Source: Pseudomonadota bacterium
GTDB lineage: Bacteria > Desulfobacterota > SM23-61
Direction of reading: 5' to 3'
NCBI GenBank assembly: GCA_018819135.1
Contig: JAHJQK010000060.1
Location: 1-64,000, forward strand
DNA length: 64,000 nt
Positions 32,396 to 40,735 of the stretch are shown here, piece after piece. The notes under the pieces are model-generated. The model was not told the origin of the DNA and searched no databases. It saw only the letters and a list, made by a program, of their open reading frames with translations. Numbering within the stretch: position 1 is the first letter of the stretch; each line of letters opens with the position of its first letter. The position numbers and the translations under genes were made by a program.

Positions 32396-34090
32396 ATGCA
32401 GATCCACAAGATCGGTGTTGTCTCCCGTACCTACCGGCATATCAACCGGTACCGCCAGATCCTGACCATTTTATTTAAATACGGTTTTGGCGACCTGGTA
32501 GACCGGCTGCATGTGGGACAATACCTGGAAATCGGCATGCAGATGATTTCCAGGAGCCGCCGCGAACGAGTGGAAAAGCTGACGCGATCCGAGCGGATCC
32601 GCATGGCCTTTGAAGAACTCGGGTCGACGTTTATCAAATTGGCCCAGATCCTTTCCACCCGTCCGGATTTGATTCCCCCTGAGTTTGCGCAGGAATTAGC
32701 GAAACTTCAAGACCATGTTCCTCCTTTTCCTTTTGCGCAGGTGAGAGAAATTGTTGAGGCGGAGCTGAAAGCTCCGATCGAGGAAAAGTTTCAACATTTC
32801 GAAGAAACGCCCCTGGCAGCGGCTTCCATCGGCCAGGTTCATCGGGCCCGGCTGCAAAGCGGAGAAGAGGTCGTGGTGAAAGTTCAGCGCCCGGGCATTC
32901 GCCGTCAGATCGAAGTGGATTTAGAAATTTTGCTTCATATCGCCACCTTGATCGAAAGACACGTTGAGGAATTGGGGAACCAACGCCCTGCCCGGATTGT
33001 GGAAGAGTTTGCTCGCACCCTGGAGAAAGAGATCGATTATACGGTTGAAGCTTACCATACCGAACGTTTTGCCCATCAGTTTGTCGGCAATGCCACCGTT
33101 TACGTCCCCCGGATTTATCGTGAGGCCACCACCGAACGCATTCTGACCATGGAATATATTCCGGGGATCAAAGCCTCCGAAGTGGCCGCGCTGGATCAGC
33201 AGGGCTTTGATCGGAAAATTATCGCTTCCCGCGGGACCGATTTAATCCTCGAGCAGGTTTTTCAACATGGCTTTTTTCACGCCGATCCGCACCCGGGAAA
33301 TGTCTTCCTCCTCCCGGGCAATGTTATCTGTTACCTCGATTTTGGCATGATGGGCAGTGTTGACCGGCAAGCGCGGGATAATTTTGCCGACCTGGTTTAT
33401 GGTTATGTCTGCCGGAATGAGTCCCAAATCGCCCAGGCTTTGTTGAAGATTATCGAATGGGACGCTGAGCCGGACCGGCGGGCCCTGGAAAAAGACATCG
33501 CCGATTTTATAGCGATGTACTTGTATCACCCTCTCAAAGAGTTGCGGATCGCCAATATTTCCAAAGCGCTCCTGGCCTTGATCACCCGCCACCGGCTGCG
33601 CCTGCCGCCGGATATATTCCTGATGATCAAGGCCTTGGCCACGGCAGAAGGGGTGGGAGTGGCGCTGGATCCTGATCTGGATATGGTTGAAAAGGCTGCC
33701 CCCTTTATCAAACGGATTAAAATAGAGCGCCTGCATCCCAGGCGAATCATAGGTGAATTTCTTGATTCCGGAGGGGACCTCATCCAACTGCTCAAGGAGA
33801 TTCCTGGAGAGATGAGCGACATCCTCAAACAGGTAAAACAGGGAAAAGTGAAAATCAATTTTGAACACCGGGGGCTGGAGAATTTTACCTTTCATGTAGA
33901 TCGATCGTCAAACCGAATTGCCTTTTCTCTCCTAATTTCCTCCCTGATTATCGGCTCGTCTTTGATCATCCGGACCGAGATCGGGCCTTATCTTTTCGGT
34001 TTTCCCCTCCTGGGTCTTTTGGGATTTACCATTGCCGGGATCTTTGGCATCTGGTTGCTCATCTCCATCCTGCGATCGGGTAGGCTATAA
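32396..34090 (+). CDS. ubiB: ABC1/AarF/UbiB family protein kinase-like ATPase
   Basis: 564 aa. Kinase-like core with KxGQ-type start (TFIKLAQILSTRPDLIP), alanine-rich loop AAASIGQVHRA, VVVKVQRPG Lys, EMEYIPGIKASE, HADPHPGN catalytic loop, and YLDFGMMG. Two transmembrane helices close the protein (LLISSLIIGSSLIIRT and FPLLGLLGFTIAGIFGI). UbiB is required for quinone synthesis, thought to extract or present lipid intermediates; in anaerobes the same protein accompanies menaquinone metabolism. It starts 3 bp after the phasin-like gene, so the two are translationally coupled. ATG 32396 with AAGGAATAA before it. Confidence 0.9.
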   Translation: MQIHKIGVVSRTYRHINRYRQILTILFKYGFGDLVDRLHVGQYLEIGMQMISRSRRERVEKLTRSERIRMAFEELGSTFIKLAQILSTRPDLIPPEFAQELAKLQDHVPPFPFAQVREIVEAELKAPIEEKFQHFEETPLAAASIGQVHRARLQSGEEVVVKVQRPGIRRQIEVDLEILLHIATLIERHVEELGNQRPARIVEEFARTLEKEIDYTVEAYHTERFAHQFVGNATVYVPRIYREATTERILTMEYIPGIKASEVAALDQQGFDRKIIASRGTDLILEQVFQHGFFHADPHPGNVFLLPGNVICYLDFGMMGSVDRQARDNFADLVYGYVCRNESQIAQALLKIIEWDAEPDRRALEKDIADFIAMYLYHPLKELRIANISKALLALITRHRLRLPPDIFLMIKALATAEGVGVALDPDLDMVEKAAPFIKRIKIERLHPRRIIGEFLDSGGDLIQLLKEIPGEMSDILKQVKQGKVKINFEHRGLENFTFHVDRSSNRIAFSLLISSLIIGSSLIIRTEIGPYLFGFPLLGLLGFTIAGIFGIWLLISILRSGRL

Positions 34091-34142
34091 AAGAATTAAG
34101 GGATGATACGTTAAAGCACTCTAAAAAAGAGGGAATATAGGA

Positions 34143-35351
34143 ATGACGCCTAAAGAACGAATGCTGAAAGCTGCCCGCGGTGAATGGGCCGACTTCCTTC
34201 CTTGGGCTCCGCGGATTGACCTCTGGTACAACGCCAATTCCCTGCCAGGAACCCTTCCGGCCAAATATCGAAGAGGAGTGACCCTCGATGAGATTGCCGA
34301 TGATATCGGAGGTGGCTATCACAAGATTGTACCCGATTTTTTAAACGCCCGATCTCCAGAGGATACGATTGACCGTGGTTTGGGTATCTTTCGGCTCAAG
34401 GGTATGCCCTATCGGGCCGAGTTGGCCGGGGTAGAAAGGGAAGTTAAAAAAGAAGGAAATACAACCTTCGTGACCTATCATACCCCCCTCGGGTCGATCT
34501 CGTGTGAAATCCTTTATACCGAAGAGATGAGGCGGGCTGGAGTTTCGATCACCTGGATCTCGGAGCATGTCATTAAAGATCCCAAGGATTATAAAATCGT
34601 GGGTTATATCTTTAAAAATATAAAGGTGATCCCCGATTATGAGAACTACCTGGAATTTCAGAGGCAGGTGGGAGATAAAGGATTTGCTGCCGCCCGGGGT
34701 TTGGCTGCGGCCGGCCCCATGCACCAAATTATGAGAGATTTTCTGGATGCTACTCAGTTTTACCTTGAAATGTACGATCATCCCCAAGAGATGCGCCGGC
34801 TCTGTGAAGACCTGGAGCCTTATTATGATCAGCTTTTTCGGGTCCTGGCCAACTCCCCGGCAGAAGTGGTTTTCCATGGAAGCAATTTCGACGAGATGAT
34901 TACCTATCCACCGTTTTTTCGTGATTATATTATGCCCTACCTGCAAAGATTGGCCGATATGCTTCACCCGCGCGGAAAACTGCTGATTTGCCATTGCGAT
35001 GGAGAAAATAAAGGTCTGCTTGAACTCATCGCTGAAAGTGGAATGGACATTGCAGAGGCGATCTGTCCTCAACCCATGACCAAAGTCACCATCAGCGAAG
35101 TAAAAAAGGCCTTCAAGGGAAAGGTTACCATTTTCGGGGGAGTCCCCTCGGTAGCCCTTCTGGAACAGAGCATGTCCGATGAGCAATTTGAACGTTTCAT
35201 GGAGAATTTATTCCGGGAGATTGTTCCAGGAGATCGATTTATTCTGGGAATAAGCGATACCACGCCGCCGGATGCTAAGTTCGAGAGGTTATCCCGGATT
35301 ACGGAGATAGTGCAGGAGTGGGGAAAGTTGCCGATGAAAATGCCAAGATAG
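34143..35351 (+). CDS. UroD-superfamily corrinoid methyltransferase (MtaA/MtvB-like)
   Basis: 402 aa. The fold and start MTPKERMLKAARGEWADFLPWAPRIDLWYN match the uroporphyrinogen decarboxylase/methyltransferase superfamily, and the HCDGENKG motif near 285 holds His and Cys ligands for the zinc that activates the methyl donor (with an additional Cys likely in EAICPQP near 315). True HemE lacks this motif. It is followed 46 bp later by a corrinoid protein with the DLHDIG cobalamin motif, the usual methyltransferase I/corrinoid pair. The substrate (methoxyaryl, methylamine, betaine, methylthiol) is not readable. RBS AGAGGGAATA. Confidence 0.85.
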   Translation: MTPKERMLKAARGEWADFLPWAPRIDLWYNANSLPGTLPAKYRRGVTLDEIADDIGGGYHKIVPDFLNARSPEDTIDRGLGIFRLKGMPYRAELAGVEREVKKEGNTTFVTYHTPLGSISCEILYTEEMRRAGVSITWISEHVIKDPKDYKIVGYIFKNIKVIPDYENYLEFQRQVGDKGFAAARGLAAAGPMHQIMRDFLDATQFYLEMYDHPQEMRRLCEDLEPYYDQLFRVLANSPAEVVFHGSNFDEMITYPPFFRDYIMPYLQRLADMLHPRGKLLICHCDGENKGLLELIAESGMDIAEAICPQPMTKVTISEVKKAFKGKVTIFGGVPSVALLEQSMSDEQFERFMENLFREIVPGDRFILGISDTTPPDAKFERLSRITEIVQEWGKLPMKMPR

Positions 35352-35397
35352 CAAAGCGAGAAAAGCGTGAAAAAAAGAAAAAATAAAAGGAGGAGAA

Positions 35398-36036
35398 ATG
35401 GTCAGTCAGGAAAAGTTTTACCAGGCACTTGCCGCCGGGAAAATGGATGAGGTGAAAGATTTGATTCAGAACGCTTTGGACAGAGGGGAATCGCCGGAGA
35501 GCATTTTGAAAGAAGGGCTAATCAAAGCGATGGATCAGATTGGAGTCAGATTTAAGAACAATGAAATTTACATCCCCGAGGTGCTCATTGCCGCCCGGGC
35601 CATGCATGCGGGGCTGGGGGTTTTGAAACCCATCTTGGCCAAATCTACGACCTCTGCCTCGGTAAAAATTGTTTTAGGAACGATGAAAGGGGATTTACAC
35701 GACATCGGAAAGAACCTGGTAGCGATGATGATGGAAGGAGCAGGGTTCGAGGTGATTGACCTTGGCATCGATGTGCCTTCCGAGAAGTTTATTCAAGCCG
35801 CCAAGGAACATGGGGCGCATGCGATTGGGATGTCAGCATTGCTTACCACTACCATGTTGCAGATGAAGGCGACTATTGAGATGATCAAGTCTGCAGGGTT
35901 AGGTGATGGCATCAAGACCTTGGTAGGGGGAGCGCCGGTGACGTTGGAGTTTGCCCAGAAGATTGGGGCGGATGGGTATGCCGCCGATGCAGCATCGGCC
36001 GTGGGAAAGGTCAAAGAGCTTCTGGGTTTGAGTTAA
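35398..36036 (+). CDS. Cobalamin-binding corrinoid protein (MtbC/MtvC-type)
   Basis: 212 aa, typical for methanol/methylamine/veratrol corrinoid proteins. N-terminal helical cap (residues 1-~85) then a Rossmann-like B12 domain with GTMKGDLHDIGKNLVAMM (the DxHxxG His that ligates cobalt), GFEVIDLGIDVP, SALLTTTM and VGGAPVTLEFA. It carries the methyl group between the preceding methyltransferase and a tetrahydrofolate acceptor such as the AcsE-like protein at 22.7 kb. Excellent RBS AAAGGAGGAG. Reactivating RamA-type proteins are not in the window. Confidence 0.92.
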   Translation: MVSQEKFYQALAAGKMDEVKDLIQNALDRGESPESILKEGLIKAMDQIGVRFKNNEIYIPEVLIAARAMHAGLGVLKPILAKSTTSASVKIVLGTMKGDLHDIGKNLVAMMMEGAGFEVIDLGIDVPSEKFIQAAKEHGAHAIGMSALLTTTMLQMKATIEMIKSAGLGDGIKTLVGGAPVTLEFAQKIGADGYAADAASAVGKVKELLGLS

Positions 36037-36097
36037 AAGTTTCATTCTTCTTGCCAGATCCCCTTAATTTATGTTAGAAAATTTATGGCTTGGTAAC

Positions 36098-36170
36098 AAG
36101 TCCTTTTTGTCCCATTTTCGTCATGCCCGCGAAACTTGTCCTCGCGAAAGCGGGGAGCGGGAATCCAGGG
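36098..36170 (-). repeat. Reverse partial copy of the dispersed TIR/hairpin element
   Basis: Read on the minus strand, this equals the right half of the elements at 40358 and 46767: CTGGATTCCCGC hairpin, CGCGGGxATGACGAAAATGGGAC and AAAAAGGACTT. The left half is absent. It fills most of the gap between the corrinoid protein and dapL. Confidence 0.7.
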
Positions 36171-36208
36171 TTTCCTGACTAAAAATTGATTATCGAGGAG
36201 GGCGTTAC

Positions 36209-37378
36209 GTGCAGGCTGCCGACCGATTAACAAAAATTCCACCTTATCTTTTTGTCACTCTGAGAAACAAGATCAACAAGGCCAGGGCCGAGGGTGTAGA
36301 TGTGATCAACCTGGGCGTGGGAGACCCGGTAGATCCTACCCCCCAGAGCGTGATTGACGAACTTTGCCGCCAGGCCCAGATTCCCATCAACCACCAGTAT
36401 CCCATCGACGAAGAGAAAGGCATGCTGGCTTTTCGCCAGGAGGTAGCCAGGTGGTATGCGAAAAGATACGGAGTAGAGCTAAATCCCGAGGGGGAAGTTT
36501 TGGGATTAATTGGCTCCAAAGAAGGTTGCCATCATTTCATCCTCGGCATCGTCAACCCGGGAGATGTCGTGTTAATGACGGATCCCGGATATCCGGCTTA
36601 CCGGGCGAGTATCTATATGGCCAGCGCCGAGCCTTATGCCGTACCCATGCTGGCCGAGAATGGTTATCTTCCCGACCTCGATCAAATTCCTGCCGACATT
36701 CTCCAGCGAGCCAAAGCCATGTTCCTCAACTACCCCAACAACCCTACGGGGGCCTGCGCCACGCGGGCTTTTTTCAGTAAAGCGGTCGAAATGGCCAAGA
36801 CCCACGACATTGCCATATGTCATGACAACCCCTACAGCGAAATCCTTTTTGATGGCCAGGAACGCCTGAGCTTTCTATCCGTGCCTGGGGCCAAAGAGGT
36901 AGGCATCGAACTCAATTCTCTTTCCAAGCCCTATAACATGACGGGCTGGCGCATCGGTATGGCCATGGGCAACAAAGAGATCCTTACGGCTCTTTGCAAG
37001 GTTAAAGAAAACACGGATTCCGGGATCTTTAACGCCGTCCAGTATGCCGCCATCGAGGCTTTGCGCAAAGAGGACGGCAATATTACCAGGATGATAGAAA
37101 TCTATTCCCGCCGCCGGGAATTGGTCCTGAAGACCTTGGAAAAGATTGATCTGGGGCTTAAACCCCAAAAAGGAACTTTCTACCTATGGATCCCGGTGCC
37201 GCAAGGGACCACCTCCATTGATTTCACTACTACCCTTTTTGAAAAAGCCGCGGTAGTCGTCGCGGCCGGTACGGCTTACGGCCGGCATGGAGAGGGATAT
37301 ATCCGCATCTCCCTGACGGTTCCGGACAAGCGGCTGGAAGAAGCCATGGACAGGATCCAAAAAGTTTTTCAGGCTTAA
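36209..37378 (+). CDS. dapL: LL-diaminopimelate aminotransferase
   Basis: 389-aa fold-type I PLP enzyme that makes LL-diaminopimelate directly from tetrahydrodipicolinate, a route found in many anaerobes. Marks: INLGVGDPVDPTP near 32, QYPIDEEKGMLAFRQ, LIGSKEGCHHF near 102, NYPNNPTGA near 172, and LNSLSKPYNMTGWRIGMAMG near 237 with the PLP Lys. Family members of class DapL have these GSKEG and YNMTGWR forms; a related aminotransferase of other substrate is possible. GTG 36209 has GAGGAGGG upstream. Length is normal. Confidence 0.85.
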   Translation: MQAADRLTKIPPYLFVTLRNKINKARAEGVDVINLGVGDPVDPTPQSVIDELCRQAQIPINHQYPIDEEKGMLAFRQEVARWYAKRYGVELNPEGEVLGLIGSKEGCHHFILGIVNPGDVVLMTDPGYPAYRASIYMASAEPYAVPMLAENGYLPDLDQIPADILQRAKAMFLNYPNNPTGACATRAFFSKAVEMAKTHDIAICHDNPYSEILFDGQERLSFLSVPGAKEVGIELNSLSKPYNMTGWRIGMAMGNKEILTALCKVKENTDSGIFNAVQYAAIEALRKEDGNITRMIEIYSRRRELVLKTLEKIDLGLKPQKGTFYLWIPVPQGTTSIDFTTTLFEKAAVVVAAGTAYGRHGEGYIRISLTVPDKRLEEAMDRIQKVFQA

Positions 37379-37473
37379 ATCCTGTTGCAAGTTTCGAGTT
37401 GCGAGTTACGAGTTTTAAATTGGTTCCCATTATTCCTGAAACCCGAAACCTGTAACCCGTAACCAGGGTTTTT

Positions 37474-37983
37474 ATGTTGACTTACATCGGCATTGGATCA
37501 AACCTGGGGGATGCTCTGGACAATTGTCGCCGGGCCATCCAGGCTATTGCCGCCGATGGGAGAAATCAGTTACTCCAATGTTCCCCGCTCTACCGGACCG
37601 AGCCGGTGGGCAAGAAAGATCAGGGCTGGTTCATCAACGGGGTGATAGCCGTCGAGACTTCTCTCAGGCCTCGTGAATTTCTGGATTTCCTATTGGACAT
37701 CGAGCGAAAAATGGGGCGAGAGCGGGTGGAGCGCTGGGGTCCCCGGGTGATTGACCTGGATATCCTTTTTTATGGTGCTGAGGTTTTGAACGAAGACGGA
37801 CTACAGATTCCCCATCCGCAGCTGCCCGAGCGCAGATTTGTGCTTATCCCCCTCCGGGATATCGCTCCTCATTTTGAACACCCCTTACTGGCCAAGACGA
37901 TATCGCAAATTCTCTTGGAACGACCGGATGAGGAGAAAGTGCTGCCCATTTTAGAAAGAGGTCAAGGGCCGTGTCCCGTTTAA
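37474..37983 (+). CDS. folK: 2-amino-4-hydroxy-6-hydroxymethyldihydropteridine pyrophosphokinase
   Basis: 169-aa folate-pathway kinase. Motifs: YIGIGSNLGDALDNC at the start, CSPLYRTEPVGKKDQGWFINGV, the nucleotide site RVERWGPRVIDLDILFYG, and IPHPQLPERRFVLIPLRDIAP. All catalytic Asp (DLDI) are present. No other folate gene is adjacent, but the product supports the tetrahydrofolate C1 system of the window. RBS is weak (AGGGTTTTT). It overlaps the next gene by 13 bp. Confidence 0.93.
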   Translation: MLTYIGIGSNLGDALDNCRRAIQAIAADGRNQLLQCSPLYRTEPVGKKDQGWFINGVIAVETSLRPREFLDFLLDIERKMGRERVERWGPRVIDLDILFYGAEVLNEDGLQIPHPQLPERRFVLIPLRDIAPHFEHPLLAKTISQILLERPDEEKVLPILERGQGPCPV

Positions 37984-38225
37984 TTATTTTTCTGATCATT
38001 CTGGCGGCGATCTATTGGGTAATTAAGCGGGCCTTTTTTCCCGGGAAAGGAAGGGTCGGCAAAACCGACGAGGCAGGTGAAGATCTGGTCCAGGACCCTT
38101 TCTGTCAATGTTATATCCCCAAGAGCCAATCTTATGCCATTTCCCTGCAAGGCAAGAAGCTTTTCTTTTGTAGTGAAGATTGTTGTAAAAAATATATGGC
38201 ATCCAGAGCCTTCCCCAAATCCTGA
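37971..38225 (+). CDS. Small membrane-anchored TRASH/YHS-like metal-binding protein
   Basis: 84 aa. An N-terminal hydrophobic helix (LIIFLIILAAIYWVI) is followed by a short Gly/Lys linker and a Cys-rich domain: DPFCQCYIPKSQSYAI, then LFFCSEDCCKKYMA. The pattern C-x-C...C-x3-C-C with FCSE is that of YHS/TRASH metal sensors and of small proteins beside transport enzymes (PP0621 type). It overlaps the folK end in another frame (37971-37983), implying coupled translation. Function unknown; metal binding is inferred. Confidence 0.7.
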   Translation: MSRLIIFLIILAAIYWVIKRAFFPGKGRVGKTDEAGEDLVQDPFCQCYIPKSQSYAISLQGKKLFFCSEDCCKKYMASRAFPKS

Positions 38226-38305
38226 AATATTTATTTATTGCATAATAATAGACGATAAGTTATCGTATAATTCATTAAAGTTTTTTCCTGGAGTGGGGAA
38301 AGGGC

Positions 38306-38956
38306 GTGAAAAAAGTAAAAAGGAGTAGGCTTCTGAGAATAATCCCCAAGAAAATCATATTGATCATCATCGGAGGGTTAACTGCATGTTTCGTCGCTCC
38401 CTCTTTTTCTTCGGCCGACATCTACAAGTACGTGGATCCGGATGGCGTAGTCCATTTCACCAATGCGCCCACACACGGAAAGTTTAAACTAACGCTGAGG
38501 GAAGAACCCGTACAATTTCGTCTTGGGCCTACTTTTGTAAAATATGACCTGGCTATCTGGAAGTCTGCGGAAAAATACAGGGTGGATTACGCCCTGATCA
38601 AGGCGGTCATCAAGGCGGAGTCCAATTTTAATCCCAAGGCAATTTCTCGAGTGGGGGCCAAAGGATTGATGCAGCTCATGCCGAAAACCGCCTATGCTTT
38701 TCAGGTAAGGGATTCTTTTCATCCCGAGAATAACATTGAGGGCGGAGTCCGCTACCTGCGGTACCTTTTGAACCTTTTCGATGGAAATTTATACTCGGTT
38801 TTGGCGGCTTACAACGCTGGGGAGAAGGCTGTCTTCCAATATAACGGTGTCCCCCCTTATCGGGAGACCCGAACTTTTGTCCAACGGGTATTACATTATT
38901 TCCAGCAATACAATCGGGAACCGAGACCAGATTTTTCTGCCCAATTCACCAACTAA
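38306..38956 (+). CDS. Lytic transglycosylase with DUF4124 domain
   Basis: 216 aa. An N-terminal hydrophobic signal (IILIIIGGLTACF... to SSA) places it in the periplasm. Next, ADIYKYVDPDGVVHFTN is a DUF4124 repeat. From ~90 on is the SLT domain: LIKAVIKAESNFNPKAIS with the catalytic Glu, GAKGLMQLMPKTA, and NIEGGVRYLRYLL, AAYNAGEKAV. It cleaves peptidoglycan at the MurNAc-GlcNAc bond. Start GTG 38306 behind GGGGAAAGGGC. Size is normal for this short MltE/Slt group. Confidence 0.9.
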   Translation: MKKVKRSRLLRIIPKKIILIIIGGLTACFVAPSFSSADIYKYVDPDGVVHFTNAPTHGKFKLTLREEPVQFRLGPTFVKYDLAIWKSAEKYRVDYALIKAVIKAESNFNPKAISRVGAKGLMQLMPKTAYAFQVRDSFHPENNIEGGVRYLRYLLNLFDGNLYSVLAAYNAGEKAVFQYNGVPPYRETRTFVQRVLHYFQQYNREPRPDFSAQFTN

Positions 38957-38974
38957 AATTCAGTTATTATAACC

Positions 38975-39583
38975 ATGGAAAGAACCATCGAGGCCGTGGC
39001 CAAAGAGCAGCATCAGGCGACCCTGTGGAACACTCCCAATGTTCTCTCCTTTTTTCGCTTGGCGGCCATTCCTTTTGTGGTGGGATTTCTTTTCTTCCCT
39101 GGCCCTTGGCCAAGCTTCCTGGCTGCTCTTTTTTTCACCGTTGCTTCATTGACCGACCTTTTGGATGGATATATCGCCCGGCAGCAAAAAAGTGAGACTG
39201 CTGTGGGTAAGTTATTGGACCCGATGGCCGACAAACTTTTAATTAACTCGGCATTGATCATGTTGATTTCTTTAGGCCGTATCCCGGCCTGGATGGTGGT
39301 TCTGATCGTGGGGCGAGAAGTGGCGGTTACAGGGCTCAGGGGAATTGCTTCTACCCAGGGTCTGGTCATCGCCGCCAGCAAATGGGGAAAAGCCAAAATG
39401 GTTCTTCAGTCCCTCGCTTTAATCGGGCTGATGCTGCACTATAAATATCTTAGGATCGATTTCCATTTCCTCGGCATGCTCCTCCTCTGGATTGCCCTGG
39501 TTGTTACCCTTTGGTCGGGCATTGATTACTTTCTTAAATTTTACCGGGAACATCAAAAAAAACCAATAGCCAATAGGCAATAG
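38975..39583 (+). CDS. pgsA: CDP-diacylglycerol-glycerol-3-phosphate 3-phosphatidyltransferase
   Basis: 202-aa integral membrane enzyme of phosphatidylglycerol synthesis. The CDP-alcohol motif D-G-x2-A-R-x8-G-x3-D-x3-D is present as LLDGYIARQQKSETAVGKLLDPMADKL near 75, with all Asp. WNTPNVLSFFRL and REVAVTGLRGIAS are also characteristic. About 20 residues of polar N-terminus (METIEAVAKE type) precede the first helix. The RBS is not clear. A hairpin-forming inverted repeat follows immediately (39583). Confidence 0.9.
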   Translation: MERTIEAVAKEQHQATLWNTPNVLSFFRLAAIPFVVGFLFFPGPWPSFLAALFFTVASLTDLLDGYIARQQKSETAVGKLLDPMADKLLINSALIMLISLGRIPAWMVVLIVGREVAVTGLRGIASTQGLVIAASKWGKAKMVLQSLALIGLMLHYKYLRIDFHFLGMLLLWIALVVTLWSGIDYFLKFYREHQKKPIANRQ

Positions 39584-39664
39584 GCTATAGGTGATAGGTA
39601 AAGACACAAGGCCGAAAGCTTTTATTCACAATCACCCGTGGCCTATCGCCTATGACCTATAGCC
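39583..39664. repeat. Inverted repeat downstream of pgsA
   Basis: GGCTATAGGT (39583-39592) and its complement ACCTATAGCC (39655-39664) frame an 82-bp segment with more CTATAGG/CCTAT words on both sides. Related CTATAGG-like text is also at 30990-31020. It may stop transcription after pgsA, but no T-run follows. Confidence 0.5.
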
Positions 39665-39684
39665 AGTTTTTAACCGTTTTATTC

Positions 39685-39714
39685 TTGACAAAGCCGGGGG
39701 GCATTTTTTAAAAT
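39685..39714 (+). promoter_or_regulatory. Promoter of the tRNA-Gly/tRNA-Cys pair
   Basis: TTGACA at 39685-39690 and TAAAAT at 39709-39714 with an 18-bp G/C-rich spacer. It lies 24 bp before the tRNA-Gly 5' end, as expected for a tRNA promoter. Confidence 0.65.
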
Positions 39715-39738
39715 AGCATTAATTCTTAAAAAGATTGA

Positions 39739-39813
<75 letters not shown>

Positions 39814-39872
39814 ATTTCATTGTATAAGAAATTCCTTTTATCGGCGTAAATCTGCGTCCTATTAAATTTGAT

Positions 39873-39947
39873 GGCGGCATAGCCAAGTGGTAAGGCAGCG
39901 GTCTGCAAAACCGCGATTCCCCGGTTCAAATCCGGGTGCCGCCTCCA
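39873..39947 (+). tRNA. tRNA-Cys (GCA anticodon)
   Basis: 75 nt including CCA. Acceptor GGCGGCA/TGCCGCC with discriminator T, anticodon loop TCTGCAAAA reads cysteine, T loop GGTTCAAATCC. Co-transcribed with tRNA-Gly 59 bp upstream; the spacer carries a word shared with 32040. Confidence 0.96.
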
Positions 39948-39958
39948 ACTCCAAGATG

Positions 39959-39990
39959 AGGATGGTTGTAAAAACGCCATCCTTTTTTTT
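39959..39990 (+). terminator. Rho-independent terminator after tRNA-Cys
   Basis: AGGATGG (39959-39965) and CCATCCT (39977-39983) form a 7-bp stem with an 11-nt loop, followed by an uninterrupted run of T. It ends the tRNA-Gly/Cys transcript. Confidence 0.85.
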
Positions 39991-40003
39991 GAGTTTTTAA
40001 AGC

Positions 40004-40258
40004 CTATTCATCTTCTTCGGGTTCAGGGAGGATCTTCCCCAGGTTGATTCGTTTTAAAAAGCGGTCATTCTTCTGTCGGGTTCTGATCACATCTTTAAGG
40101 AGTTTTTTCATGCTGGGTTCGGGGAAGAGGGCGTCGAGATCTTTCTCTGCTTTAGGAAAAAGCTTGTTCAGGATGATGGGGTCCTCGGGTGGGAGTGTTT
40201 GTTCAACAGAGGAAATTTGTGGTTCTTCGGCTTTGGGGATTGTCTCTGGTGTATCCAT
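40004..40258 (-). CDS. Hypothetical acidic protein
   Basis: 84 aa from ATG 40258. The frame is open further upstream to 40453, but that part is translated from a dispersed repeat and is not credible. The peptide is Pro/Glu-rich first (MDTPETIPKAEEPQIS), then helical (LNKLFPKAEKDLDALF, KKLLKDVIRTRQKND) and ends PEPEEDE. No family recognised. No good RBS; the insertion of the repeat at 40358 may have changed the original start. Confidence 0.45.
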   Translation of the reverse strand: MDTPETIPKAEEPQISSVEQTLPPEDPIILNKLFPKAEKDLDALFPEPSMKKLLKDVIRTRQKNDRFLKRINLGKILPEPEEDE

Positions 40259-40357
40259 GGCCTGTTCGGTTTTTTGATGCTTTTTATTTTGGTAAATAAA
40301 GATACCAAAAAAACCATCTTTTTCCAAGTAAAATTTTTCCCAGTAAAAATGATGATC

Positions 40358-40498
40358 TCGTAAAAAGTCCGAAAAGCCGTCACTCCTGCGAAAGCAGGAG
40401 TCCAGAACTGCTTGAATTAACTGGATTCCCGCTCCCCGCTTTCGCGAGGACAAGTTTCGCGGGAATGACGAAAATGAGGGGAAAAAGACTTTTTACGA
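40358..40498. repeat. Dispersed TIR element, copy A (141 bp)
   Basis: Ends TCGTAAAAAGTCC and its complement ACTTTTTACGA. Inside are two hairpins: CACTCCTGCGAAAGCAGGAGT and CTGGATTCCCGC...GCGGGAATGACG, with an extra ~22-bp G/C tract relative to copy B at 46767. It has no ORF of its own and looks like a non-autonomous (MITE-like) element. Confidence 0.75.
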
Positions 40499-40562
40499 AG
40501 CCATCAAAAATGCCTTGAAAAAAATCACCATAACAATATAATAAGAGAAAACATATGCCTGG

Positions 40563-40650
40563 GCCTGGGTGGCGGAAGTGGTAGACGCAAGGGACTTAAA
40601 ATCCCTCGGTGCTTAGCACCGTACCGGTTCGATTCCGGTCCCAGGCACCA
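40563..40650 (+). tRNA. tRNA-Leu (TAA anticodon)
   Basis: 88 nt with CCA. Acceptor GCCTGGG/CCCAGGC, discriminator A, anticodon loop ACTTAAAAT reads UUA/UUG leucine, long variable arm (CGGTGCTTAGCACCG) typical for type II tRNA, T loop GGTTCGATTCC. Confidence 0.96.
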
Positions 40651-40735
40651 TGCTTTTTATCCATGGTTCCAATTGAAAGAAGCATGGGAGACGGGTGATC
40701 CTCTTTTAGATTATTGAATGGCTGACAAAGAAAAA

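Noticed and set aside
34143-35351. HemE (uroporphyrinogen decarboxylase for heme)
   Set aside because: The His-Cys zinc motif HCDGENKG and the adjacent corrinoid protein indicate a methyltransferase; other heme genes are absent.
40259-40453. Longer start of the hypothetical protein at 40004
   Set aside because: The extra N-terminus is translated from the dispersed repeat (copy A) and is therefore not credible as protein.
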